64,000 bases of DNA from Amycolatopsis lurida (GTDB lineage Bacteria; Actinomycetota; Actinomycetes; Mycobacteriales; Pseudonocardiaceae): positions 2,635,501 to 2,699,500 of the forward strand of contig NZ_FNTA01000004.1 in the NCBI RefSeq assembly GCF_900105055.1, written 5' to 3'. Numbering within the stretch: position 1 is the stretch's first letter; every line of letters begins with the position of its first letter. Positions 33,089 to 40,941 of the stretch are shown here, piece after piece. Both the position numbers and the translations under genes were made by a program. The notes beneath the pieces are model-generated. The model searched no databases and was not told the DNA's origin. It saw only the letters and a program-made list of their open reading frames with translations.

Positions 33089-34243
33089 TCAGATACCCAC
33101 GTAGTTCTCGGCGAAGAAGTCTTGATGCGCGCGGGAAGTCCGCAGGCTCTCCAGCCGCGCGTCCCGCAGGGCCCGCTGGAAGACGGCCTCGTCGTCGTAT
33201 CCGGCGGGGCCGTGCAGCAGATTGATCATCCAGAGGGAGAATTCCTGCGCGCGCCAGATCCGCGGCAGGCATTCGGCGGAGTAGCGGTCGAGTGCCGTGG
33301 TGTCGCTCTCGGTGTGGGCTTCGATCAACGCGTGCGCGAGGATCTCGGCCTCCATCAAGGCGAGATTCGCGCCCTTCGCCGCTGCGGGGCTGATCAGGCT
33401 CGCCGCGTCCCCCGCGAGGAACAGGTTCCCCCGCTGGATCGTGTCCATCACCCGCGAGGCCATGTCCACGATCCGGCGCTCGACGATGGCGCCGCGTTTG
33501 AGCTCGCCGTAGCGGTCGGCCCGCATCCGCAGGTGCAGTTCGTCCCAGATCCGGTCGTCTCCCCAGTTCTCCGGATCCTCTCCCCGCGGCACTTCGAGGT
33601 AATAGCGCGTCACCGTCGGCGTCCTGGCCATATGCCCGGCGAATCCGCGTTCGTGGATCGCGTAACCGATCGCGGACATACTCGGCGGCGCCTCGGCGAG
33701 GATCGCGAGCCACGAGATGTCGTGGTCCCGCCGGAACACCCGGGCGGGCACGGATCTCAGCGAGATCCCGCGTCTGCCGTCGCAACCGGCGATGTACTTG
33801 GCACGCAAGAGAAGATCGTCGGCGATGACCGTCGCGTCCATCCCCGACACCGAGGTCACCTCGGCCCCGAACCTGATCTCCCCGCCACGGGCGAGGAATT
33901 CCGCGATCAGGTCGGCGACCAGGAACTGCTGCGGATAAACGGTGTGCACCTCACCGTTTCCGAGTTCGCCGTACTTGAGCTCGAATTCGGCCTGATCATT
34001 GCGAAAAGCACAGGTGTCGTGCCTCAGGCCTTTCTCGAGCAGCCCCGCGTCGAGCCCGTTCTCGCTGAGCACACGGACACTGTTCGCGGCGAGAAATCCC
34101 GCTCTGGCGCGGTTTTCGACATGCTCACGGCTTCGGCGCTCCAGGATCATGCAGTCGATTCCGGCGGCCCGTACCAGATTTCCCAGCACGAGCCCAGCCG
34201 GACCGGCCCCCACGATCAGTACGTCGGCATCGATCTTTCCCAC
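33089..34243 (-). CDS. PobA-like FAD aromatic hydroxylase
   Basis: A 384-residue class A flavoprotein monooxygenase, close to PobA length (394). It has the FAD Rossmann VGAGPAGLVLG, ERRSREHVENRARAG (the PobA-type ribose/active-site segment), TRYYLEVP and the second FAD motif LAGDAASLISPAAAKG. In PobA this last motif reads GDAAH..PPTGAKG; the His-to-Ser and Pro-to-Ala changes suggest an altered substrate or flavin-movement path. Typical reaction: NADPH-dependent ortho-hydroxylation of a phenolic acid such as 4-hydroxybenzoate. GTG 34243 with GGGGG upstream. No ring-cleavage genes are adjacent. Confidence 0.82.
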   Translation of the reverse strand: MGKIDADVLIVGAGPAGLVLGNLVRAAGIDCMILERRSREHVENRARAGFLAANSVRVLSENGLDAGLLEKGLRHDTCAFRNDQAEFELKYGELGNGEVHTVYPQQFLVADLIAEFLARGGEIRFGAEVTSVSGMDATVIADDLLLRAKYIAGCDGRRGISLRSVPARVFRRDHDISWLAILAEAPPSMSAIGYAIHERGFAGHMARTPTVTRYYLEVPRGEDPENWGDDRIWDELHLRMRADRYGELKRGAIVERRIVDMASRVMDTIQRGNLFLAGDAASLISPAAAKGANLALMEAEILAHALIEAHTESDTTALDRYSAECLPRIWRAQEFSLWMINLLHGPAGYDDEAVFQRALRDARLESLRTSRAHQDFFAENYVGI

Positions 34244-34313
34244 GAAAGCCCCCAGTACCTTCGCCCGCCCAGTGCGGTCCAAGGTACACAAAACGCCGTG
34301 GCGTCGTGGGCGT

Positions 34314-35261
34314 TCAGTCCTTCTGAGCGCGCGCCCTCGCCCTGCGTTTCCCCTCGTGCATCGCCACGACGCGGGCGATCGGGATCGTGTGCCCCTGCTC
34401 GACGAGATCGGCGGGCAGGGTCTGTGGTTCCGGCATCGACTCGGCCCACGGATCCTTGTCCCCCAGGAGCCCCGGCGCCGTTTGAACGGTGAAATCGGCG
34501 GGGACGACGTTTTCGAGTTCCCCCCAGGCCACCGGGAACGACACCGTCAGCCCCGGCCGCAAGCGGGGGCTGTACGCCGCCGCGACCGTGTTCCCGCCCG
34601 CCCGGGTCGAATCGAGGAAGACCTTCCCCTCTCGGTCTTCCACGATGTACGCGGTCGTCGCGACCGCCGGGTCGACCTGTTCCGCGCGGGCGGCGAGGGC
34701 GCGGGTCGCGGCCGCGACGTCTTCGGAGCCGTGTCCCGGCGTCAGCGGGACGAAGATGTGCACCCCCTTGGAACCGCTGGTCTTCACCGCTCCGGCGAGC
34801 CCGGAGTCGGCGAGGGCCTGCCGCACCAGCATCGCGGCCTTCACGACGTGGGCGAAATCGTCCCCGGCGGGCGGGTCGAGGTCCAGCACCAGATGGGTCG
34901 GACCCGCGTCGGCGTCCACGGTCATCAAGGTCGGGTGGTATTCGACGGCGCGCTGGTTCGCGAACCACAGCAGCGTCCGGCGGTCGTCGCAGAGCGCGTA
35001 CGACACCTGCCGTTTCGACGTCTCCGCCCACATCCCGTACCGCTTCACCCAGTCGGGCGTGTATTTGGGCAGGTTCTTCTGCATGAACGGGTCTTGGCCA
35101 CGAAGGATGCGGATGACCGAAAGCGGCCTGTTCTCCAGAACCGGGAGAATACGGCCCGCGACGGCGTCCAGATAGTCCACCAGGTCGCGTTTGGTCGCAC
35201 CCTCGAACAACGGCCGGTCGAGGTTGGTCAGCTTGACGCCGTCGCGCTCCTCATCGCTCAT
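34314..35261 (-). CDS. LigD-type polymerase/primase domain protein
   Basis: A 315-residue stand-alone archaeo-eukaryotic primase-like domain of the bacterial NHEJ polymerase (LigD POL). HLVLDLDPP holds the catalytic DxD, TSGSKGVHIFVPL the nucleotide-binding loop, and SFPVAWGEL a later conserved stretch. It adds nucleotides (preferring ribonucleotides) at broken DNA ends. Neither a ligase domain nor Ku is fused or adjacent, as is common in actinomycetes carrying several separate LigD-like parts. ATG 35261 was chosen from the conserved start of the fold; the ribosome site is weak. Confidence 0.9.
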   Translation of the reverse strand: MSDEERDGVKLTNLDRPLFEGATKRDLVDYLDAVAGRILPVLENRPLSVIRILRGQDPFMQKNLPKYTPDWVKRYGMWAETSKRQVSYALCDDRRTLLWFANQRAVEYHPTLMTVDADAGPTHLVLDLDPPAGDDFAHVVKAAMLVRQALADSGLAGAVKTSGSKGVHIFVPLTPGHGSEDVAAATRALAARAEQVDPAVATTAYIVEDREGKVFLDSTRAGGNTVAAAYSPRLRPGLTVSFPVAWGELENVVPADFTVQTAPGLLGDKDPWAESMPEPQTLPADLVEQGHTIPIARVVAMHEGKRRARARAQKD

Positions 35262-35284
35262 GAGGTGAGCGTGGCACAAAAAAT

Positions 35285-35323
35285 CTCGTGAGTGGTAGTG
35301 ACGGCCTCACTACCACTCACGAG
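35285..35323. terminator. 17-bp-stem perfect hairpin
   Basis: Arms at 35285-35301 and 35307-35323 (core CTCGTGAGTGGTAGTGA) with loop CGGCC, directly after the monooxygenase stop on the minus strand. Same family as the hairpin at 40273-40326. Confidence 0.8.
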
Positions 35324-35332
35324 AGTCGGTAC

Positions 35333-35848
35333 CTAGCTGATGTTGGCGTCGATGCAGGCGTAGAACGCGTTCGCCGTGTCGTAGACGTTCCAGCGGGCGA
35401 GGATCTTGTGGCGCCCGCTCTGCTGCAGGTTCACGCTGTGGGTGACCGTGGCACCCGGCTGCGCGCCGCCGTCGTTGAAGCTGGCGACCTTGGCGCCGTC
35501 GACGAAGTACTCCCAAGTGCTCGTGCGGTGGCGAGCCGTCAGCGTCCACCGGAACGTGGTGGTACGGCCGAGGGAATGCACCTTCCAGCCCTTGCTGTCG
35601 TCGTTGAGGTCGGCGAAACGGCCGACGCCGCCGTTACAGCTCATGAGCCCCTTGGGGCCCTCGACGCTTTGCGGCTCCCATTTGATCGAGCCACAGGAAA
35701 CGGTGTTCTGCGCGCACTGCGCCTGCCTGCTCGCAGGCGAGGAAACGTAACCGTGCGCGTTGGCGGTGCCTGCCGGGATCGCGACCAGGGCCGCCGGCAC
35801 CATCGCCGCACCGGCCGCCAGGGTCAAAAGCCGTCGTTTGAAGCTCAT
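35333..35848 (-). CDS. Secreted AA10 lytic polysaccharide monooxygenase (chitin-active type)
   Basis: A 171-residue protein: signal peptide to Ala31, then His32, which becomes the N-terminal His of the copper histidine brace (HGYVSSPASR). The second brace ligand is His107 in ARHRTSTW, and a Phe in NAFYACID fills the axial position. It has four Cys in the mature part. These single-domain AA10 enzymes oxidatively cut crystalline chitin or cellulose outside the cell. The perfect DasR-type site 114 bases upstream argues for chitin and links it to the dasABC operon. AAAGGGG precedes ATG 35848. Confidence 0.92.
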   Translation of the reverse strand: MSFKRRLLTLAAGAAMVPAALVAIPAGTANAHGYVSSPASRQAQCAQNTVSCGSIKWEPQSVEGPKGLMSCNGGVGRFADLNDDSKGWKVHSLGRTTTFRWTLTARHRTSTWEYFVDGAKVASFNDGGAQPGATVTHSVNLQQSGRHKILARWNVYDTANAFYACIDANIS

Positions 35849-35961
35849 GCCTACCCCTTTCCCATCTCTACACCCACCGCGGACTCGAGATTCCTGGGTC
35901 ACAGCGAGCGAAATACCAATGAAGGTCGGGACACATCCGCCGAAACGCCGAGCGAGCGAAT

Positions 35962-35975
35962 GTGGTCTAGACCAT
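35962..35975. promoter_or_regulatory. Perfect dre (DasR-type) operator
   Basis: GTGGTCTAGACCAT contains the exact 12-bp palindrome TGGTCTAGACCA, the dre core bound by DasR in Streptomyces. It lies 114 bases upstream of the AA10 oxygenase start and 85 bases from the CHAT gene's stop, so the oxygenase is the likely target. Confidence 0.8.
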
Positions 35976-36059
35976 AATTGGTTCAGACGACTCGGTCAAG
36001 AGTAACCAACCGGGCACTTGGAGTCGTGAAGATCGAACAGAGGTTGTCAAGCCGGACGT

Positions 36060-38690
36060 TCAGCCCGCACCCAAACAGACGAACGGTCGCCGGAACGGAT
36101 CAACGGCGATGGTGTCCGCCAAGGCCGTCGCCGGTCCGGCCCCTTCGGCGAGTCCGCGGTGGTAATCGTCCATCGCGGCCGCCGCGGCCTCGTCACCGAC
36201 TCGGCTCAACGGCGCGATCACCGTCCGCGAACCGCTCGCGAGCAACGCGCTGGCGAAACCGAGGACCTCGTCGCCGGGCCGGATCCGGTTCAGTGCCAGT
36301 TCACAGGCCGCGAAGACGACTTGCGCCGGAGGCTGCGCGAGCCCGGCCATCTCGTGCGCGAAGAGCGCGCCGTCGGCGAGCTCCAGCCGGGAGAACAAGG
36401 CGTTCTCGGGTTCGTGCGCGCCGTGCGCGGCGATGTGCGCGAGTTTCGCGCCGTCCAGCGCGCGCAAGACGGCGGACACGGTCGCGTCGGCCCCGGCCAG
36501 CGTGTGCGCGGCCAGGTAATGCGTGGCGAGTTTGTCCAGCTCCCCTCTGGTCCCGACGAGACCGGGCCCGCGGACGAGGACGACCTTCCGCGCCCGGGGC
36601 ATCGCCGCACGCTCAGCCCCCAGCCACGCCGTCGCCGACGGAGCCACGACGATCGGCCGTGCCCGCAGCGCGGGCAGTACTCCCCAAGGAACGGCGAACA
36701 ACGGGCCGGTCGGCACGACGACCAGACCGCGGTCCCCGAGCAGTGCTTCGAGCGGCCGGACCAGCTGGCCGTCCAGCCGTTCCGCCTGTTTGCGCGCCGA
36801 ACCGAGCACCGCCTGCACCAGCGGCGCCGGCAACCGATCCGGAGCGAGGGCGTCGAGATCGACGTTCAGCATCCGCGCGGCCTCCGCCGCCCGCTCCGCC
36901 GAACCGAGCCGCACCAGTTCGCACCGTCCGCCGACGACGACCACCGCCACCAGGTCGTCCCCCGACGACGCGAAACTCACCAGCGCGCGTTCGCCCAGCT
37001 CCTCGGCCACCTCGGCGAGCCGTGCGACCGGCCGCGGCCTGCCCCAGCGGCCCGTATGCCACCCGAGCCGATGCGCCTCGCGCAACCGCTCGGCGTGCTT
37101 GGACCGCAACGCCGCCGTCGGATGCCCGTCGTGCTGCGCCTGGTGGATCGCCTGATCGAGCCCCCGGACCTCACCGACCCGCTCGGCGAGTTCCGGATCG
37201 GCCGCCACAACAGGTTCGTACCGGTAACTTTGGGCGCGGGTCCGCTCCGTCCAGCCGAACAACCGGGCCGCGTCGGCGCGCTCCAGCACGATCTTGACGG
37301 CCAGATCCGCCAGCTCCCTGCCGTGCAACGCCGTCCCGGACACCAGCTCGATGCCGCCCATCCGATCGCGCACACGGTCGAGTTCGGTCAGCCCGGCCCG
37401 GATCTCGGTCAGCGCCCTGGTCTTGTCACCCTCGGCCACCGCGAGTTCCGCGCGGCAAAGCCTCCGCAACATCCGATGATCGACGGAGGTCAGCCGCCCC
37501 GGCCGCGGAATCCGTTCGAGCAACTCGGCGGCGCGCTGGTGTTTTCCTTTGCGCAGCTCGACCCGGACAGCCAGCATCCGCGCCAGCGCCGCCTGGTCGG
37601 CGAGGCGCGGCATCGGCATCCCGTTCGCCGCGCGCAGCGCGCGTGACGTCAAGCTCGGCGGGATCACGTTGGTGCGCAAGGCTTCCTGTACGTCGGCGCG
37701 GAGACCGACGATGGTCGCGTTGGCGACGCAGGTCTGGCAGCCCCACCGAAGCATCCTGCGGCGCGCGGACGCGGCATACGAGCGGGCGAGTTCGAGATCG
37801 TCGCTCATCAGCGCGGCGGAAGCCCGATACAGCTCCACATCGGCGAGATCACGGCTGATGCTCCGTTGCGTGCGCATCGTCGGCAGCACCTCGTCGAGGT
37901 GTCCTCCGGCTTCTTCGGCGAGCCCCGCCGTCAGCAGTGCCTGGGCTTGTGCGAGCCGCAGGAGCGGAGGCACCTTCATGTCGAGCGTGCGATAGATGTG
38001 TTCGCCCTTGGTCAAGACGCGCAGTGCCGCGGGCACGTTCCCCACCCTGAGCTCCAGCGAGCCGAGCGGCCTCATCACGTCGGCAGCCTGCGCCTTGAGA
38101 TCATGCCGCTCCGCGAGCTCGATGGACCGCGTCAGGTCGTCACGCGCCTTGCGAACGTCGCCCAAACGGGTATTGGCCAGGCCGCGTGTCGCCAAAGTGC
38201 CCAGATATGGCCCCAGCAACGGAGCCGGGTCCTCGGCAGATGCCAAAGCCACGTTCTTCTGCCCGATGGACGAGTCGAAATAGGCCAGGCTCTCTTCGTT
38301 CCGGCCCGCGGCCATGAGCAGAAGAGCGTAATTATGGTCCAGCTGTCCTCCGAGTTCGGCACGCAGAAGCGGATCGGACACGGATTCGAGCAAGAGCCGA
38401 ACCTCGTCGAGGCCGGCGATGCCCGCCTTGACCTCGCCTGCGGTTTCGGACGAAAGCGCCACGATGGTGCAGGTTAGGCGGATCCTGGTCGCCAGCCAGT
38501 CATCGTGGTGTTCGGGGGCGACCGGCCGAATCGAATCGAGCAGTGCCAGGCCTCGTCGGAGCAGCCGGACACCTTCGCGCTGACGGGCCGAGCACGCCGC
38601 ATCGACGCCGGCTCGATGCAATTCACGAGCTTCGCGGATGACGTCAGGTTGCTTCAGCTCAATCACGGGCACCGAACTATGACAACACAC
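36060..38690 (-). CDS. TPR-CHAT caspase-like protease
   Basis: 876 residues: TPR-like helical repeats (about 20-560) then a C-terminal CHAT domain (about 600-876). The His-Cys dyad is present: His756 in AHIAAHGAHE and Cys796 in VVFAACELAL, so it should be an active caspase-like cysteine protease. TPR-CHAT proteins cleave specific partner proteins (for example the CRISPR-linked TPR-CHAT). Starts at GTG 38690, 38672 or 38666 are possible; the last lies shortly after a CATAGT-like box and could be leaderless. A 57-residue Cys-containing peptide gene lies just upstream on the same strand, separated by a terminator hairpin. Confidence 0.87.
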   Translation of the reverse strand: MCCHSSVPVIELKQPDVIREARELHRAGVDAACSARQREGVRLLRRGLALLDSIRPVAPEHHDDWLATRIRLTCTIVALSSETAGEVKAGIAGLDEVRLLLESVSDPLLRAELGGQLDHNYALLLMAAGRNEESLAYFDSSIGQKNVALASAEDPAPLLGPYLGTLATRGLANTRLGDVRKARDDLTRSIELAERHDLKAQAADVMRPLGSLELRVGNVPAALRVLTKGEHIYRTLDMKVPPLLRLAQAQALLTAGLAEEAGGHLDEVLPTMRTQRSISRDLADVELYRASAALMSDDLELARSYAASARRRMLRWGCQTCVANATIVGLRADVQEALRTNVIPPSLTSRALRAANGMPMPRLADQAALARMLAVRVELRKGKHQRAAELLERIPRPGRLTSVDHRMLRRLCRAELAVAEGDKTRALTEIRAGLTELDRVRDRMGGIELVSGTALHGRELADLAVKIVLERADAARLFGWTERTRAQSYRYEPVVAADPELAERVGEVRGLDQAIHQAQHDGHPTAALRSKHAERLREAHRLGWHTGRWGRPRPVARLAEVAEELGERALVSFASSGDDLVAVVVVGGRCELVRLGSAERAAEAARMLNVDLDALAPDRLPAPLVQAVLGSARKQAERLDGQLVRPLEALLGDRGLVVVPTGPLFAVPWGVLPALRARPIVVAPSATAWLGAERAAMPRARKVVLVRGPGLVGTRGELDKLATHYLAAHTLAGADATVSAVLRALDGAKLAHIAAHGAHEPENALFSRLELADGALFAHEMAGLAQPPAQVVFAACELALNRIRPGDEVLGFASALLASGSRTVIAPLSRVGDEAAAAAMDDYHRGLAEGAGPATALADTIAVDPFRRPFVCLGAG

Positions 38691-38700
38691 TTAGTAGTCG

Positions 38701-38737
38701 AAAGAAGCCCGGCCGCTGAGTGGCTCCGCGACCGGGC
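38701..38737 (-). terminator. Intrinsic terminator between the small peptide and CHAT genes
   Basis: On the minus strand GCCCGGTCGC pairs with GCGGCCGGGC (one G.U pair) and is followed by TTCTTTC. It is 17 bases after the 57-codon gene's stop. Readthrough would continue into the CHAT gene. Confidence 0.65.
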
Positions 38738-38753
38738 CGGTTTCGATGCCGGA

Positions 38754-38927
38754 TCAGGGCGTGGGCGGCGGGGTCTGCACACAGCCACCCGAGCATTCCA
38801 GCAGCTTGTCCCGGTAGTGCTCACAGTCCGGGCTGTGCTCGTGGTGCGGCAGGTCAGGCTTGGGCTGAGCCGGGTCGACCGGCTCCTCCTCGCCGATGGG
38901 GTCCTTGACGTCCGTAGGCGTCGACAT
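38754..38927 (-). CDS. 57-residue Cys-containing acidic small protein
   Basis: ATG at 38927 with a very strong ribosome site (GGGGAGGAG). The N-terminal half is acidic and Pro-rich (DPIGEEEPVDPAQPKPD); then HHEHSPDCEHYRDKLLEC SGGC follows, giving Cys35, Cys45 and Cys49 (C-x9-C-x3-C), and the tail is QTPPPTP. The His/Cys grouping could bind a metal. No known family is recognised. It is followed by its own terminator and then a TPR-CHAT protease gene, so it may be the protease's substrate, a regulator, or an unrelated small protein. Confidence 0.7.
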   Translation of the reverse strand: MSTPTDVKDPIGEEEPVDPAQPKPDLPHHEHSPDCEHYRDKLLECSGGCVQTPPPTP

Positions 38928-39295
38928 TTGACGATCTCCTCCCCTGATGATCTTTCTTTGTCGTACCAGGCAGCCTCGTTACGACGGCCCCCTCCGTTCA
39001 CAGGCCCTCTTCCTGCGAACGGGGCAATAGTGCCACAACGGAGCAGTGATCGGGAGCGATTACCTACACTGAGTCATCGTCGGCACCCAAAAGGGGGATG
39101 CCTGGTTAGCGAGCCTCACGATCTCCGCCGAATGGCCGCGCCACTCCTCGCGAATACGGCGAATCGAGATCATTCCACTGCGCCATCCGGCCTAAGATCC
39201 AAAACTTCTTGCGACACAAGGGTTTCCGGCTGAAAAACCGGGGGAACCCACGGCCTGTCGGGGGTTGACCGGCGAAACATCCGGAGGAGATAACG
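38928..39295. other. 368-base divergent intergenic region
   Basis: No ORF supported. It holds the promoters of the 57-codon gene (minus) and the anchored helical protein (plus). Lower GC around 39040-39080 (ATTACCTACACT) fits a promoter. The last 90 bases before 39296 can fold and contain CCGGGGGAACC and GGGGTTGACC, which recall the 5' half of cyclic-di-AMP (ydaO) aptamers, but the 3' half is not present. Confidence 0.4.
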
Positions 39296-39928
39296 ATGCC
39301 CACGTGGTTGGTCATCATCATCGTCATCGCCGCGATCCTTGTGGTGGGCGCGGCCGCTTGGTTCGTCGTCGCGGAACAGCGCAAGCGGCGATTGCGAGAG
39401 ACGTTCGGGCCAGAATACGACCGTGCGGTCGAGGAGCACGAAAATCCCAGGGAAGCCGAACGTGAGCTTTCGTCGCGGGTGAAACGACATTCGGATCTCG
39501 ACATCCGGCCGCTGCCGGAGACCACGAAGGACCGGTACGCCCAGGAATGGGCGCTGATCCAGGAACAGTTCGTCGACCGCCCGTCCGGCGCCGTCGTCGA
39601 AGCGGACCGGGTGCTGGTCTCCTTGATGGCTGAGCGCGGCTACCCGACCGAGGGGTACGACCAGCAACTCGCGGATCTGTCCGTCCGGCACGCGAACGCG
39701 TTGCGGCACTACCGCGCCGGACACGACACACTGGTGCGCCACAAGGAATCCGAAATGTCCACAGAGGACATGCGCGAAGCGATGAAGCACTACCGCGAAG
39801 TGTTCGAAGATCTGTTGACCGACGCCGGCGAAGGAGCGGAAAGCCATGGAAAGCAGGCCCCTGGAAACCGAGGGAACGGAACGCGTCGCGGGGACGACGG
39901 ATCGGCTCGGCGAGGAACGGACCGCTGA
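39296..39928 (+). CDS. Membrane-anchored helical protein, duplicated with the next gene
   Basis: A 210-residue protein with an N-terminal membrane helix (LVIIIVIAAILVVGAAAWFVV) followed by a basic patch and a cytoplasmic helical domain. The core YAQEWALIQEQFVDRPSGAV...EADRVLV and the end REAMKHYREVFEDLL match the following gene, so the two are paralogues. The last 25 residues are low-complexity (GNRGNGTRRGDD) and overlap the next gene's start by 83 bases. GGAGGAG precedes ATG 39296. Function unknown. Confidence 0.8.
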   Translation: MPTWLVIIIVIAAILVVGAAAWFVVAEQRKRRLRETFGPEYDRAVEEHENPREAERELSSRVKRHSDLDIRPLPETTKDRYAQEWALIQEQFVDRPSGAVVEADRVLVSLMAERGYPTEGYDQQLADLSVRHANALRHYRAGHDTLVRHKESEMSTEDMREAMKHYREVFEDLLTDAGEGAESHGKQAPGNRGNGTRRGDDGSARRGTDR

Positions 39929-40268
39929 CGGGGAAACCGGGCAGGCTTTGAGCACCGAAGATCTCGTGGCCACGGAGCCCGAGCGTACCGACGAAGACGA
40001 AGCTCAGACGTTGTTCGCCGACACCGACGTCGACCGGTTCCGCGAAAGCTGGCAAGGCATCCAGACGGCCTTCGTGGACGATCCGCAGCGGGCGGTCAAG
40101 GAGGCCGACGAACTCGTCGCGGTCGTGATCCAGAACCTGGCCACGACGTTCGCGGATCACAAGAAGGAACTGGAATCCGCGTGGAGCCAGGGCGAACCGG
40201 CGACCGAAGACCTCCGGATCGCGCTGCGCCGCTACCGGTCGTTCTTCAACCAGTTGCTGAGCGCTTAG
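39846..40268 (+). CDS. Soluble paralogue of the preceding helical protein
   Basis: A 140-residue protein without a membrane segment. It has an acidic, disordered N-terminus (about 60 residues) and then FRESWQGIQTAFVDDPQRAV, EADELVAVVI and RIALRRYRSFFNQLLSA, aligned residue by residue with the domain in the upstream gene. Start ATG 39846 lies 83 bases inside the upstream ORF with GAAGGAG nearby, so translation is probably coupled. The pair may form a membrane-bound heteromer. Function unknown. Confidence 0.78.
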   Translation: MESRPLETEGTERVAGTTDRLGEERTADGETGQALSTEDLVATEPERTDEDEAQTLFADTDVDRFRESWQGIQTAFVDDPQRAVKEADELVAVVIQNLATTFADHKKELESAWSQGEPATEDLRIALRRYRSFFNQLLSA

Positions 40269-40272
40269 GGCG

Positions 40273-40326
40273 AAACCTCGTGAGTGGTAAGGACGGTTCT
40301 AACCGTCCTTACCACTCACGAGGTTT
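40273..40326. terminator. 26-bp-stem bidirectional terminator
   Basis: Arms at 40273-40298 and 40301-40326 are perfectly complementary with a 2-base centre and A/T ends, between two converging genes. Core CCTCGTGAGTGGTAAGGACG, related to the hairpin at 35285. Confidence 0.85.
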
Positions 40327-40785
40327 TCAGGCGCCGGTGGTCGATCCGGGCCGCACGATCATCAGCACCGTCACCACGACCCAGAGCAGATTGAACATCC
40401 CCGTGTACATCGCCACCCGCCCGGCCGTGAGCGGTTCCGACGGCGGCTCCGCGCCCAGTGCGGCGAGGATCGCGTTCTGCCCCGGCAGGACCAGCAACGC
40501 CAGCACACCGGCGGCGGCCGCGGTGAGCACGATCGACACGATCACCCACAAATCGCCGAAGACCCGCATGCTGCCCGCCGTCGCCAGGCCGAAGAACGGC
40601 ACCGCGATTCCGAGGATCGCGTAGACCCGGCAGATCCGGTTGAGCGCGCGAAGCACGGACAGTCCAGAACCCGGTTCGGCGAACGCTTTGCGCGCGGCGG
40701 CGGGGAACATGCTCGCCGCGACGGTGACCGGTCCGACCGCGATGACAGCGGCGAGCACATGAAGAATCAAGAGGACTTTCGACAC
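40327..40785 (-). CDS. DUF2269-like integral membrane protein
   Basis: A 152-residue protein with four helices: LLILHVLAAVIAVGPVTVAA, VYAILGIAVPFFGLA, LWVIVSIVLTAAAAGVLALL and LLWVVVTVLMIV. The LHVLAAVIAVGP pattern in helix 1 is typical of DUF2269 proteins. No further function can be read. Confidence 0.75.
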   Translation of the reverse strand: MSKVLLILHVLAAVIAVGPVTVAASMFPAAARKAFAEPGSGLSVLRALNRICRVYAILGIAVPFFGLATAGSMRVFGDLWVIVSIVLTAAAAGVLALLVLPGQNAILAALGAEPPSEPLTAGRVAMYTGMFNLLWVVVTVLMIVRPGSTTGA

Positions 40786-40941
40786 GCCACCGACCCTATG
40801 ATCGTCGCCCCGGCCTCCGGTACCGGTGTTTTCGACAGATGTCGCAGGATTCCGGCCATGCGGCTACGTCCGCCGACGTACGCGGAGTGCCGCCCGTGAA
40901 CGGATGTGGCTACGGCCTCTCCCGGGACACCATTCGGCACC

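Noticed and set aside
39170..39295. Cyclic-di-AMP (ydaO) riboswitch
   Set aside because: The 5' fragments CCGGGGGAACC and GGGGTTGACC look right, but the required 3' half (CCCGACAGCTAACC-like) is missing before the ATG.
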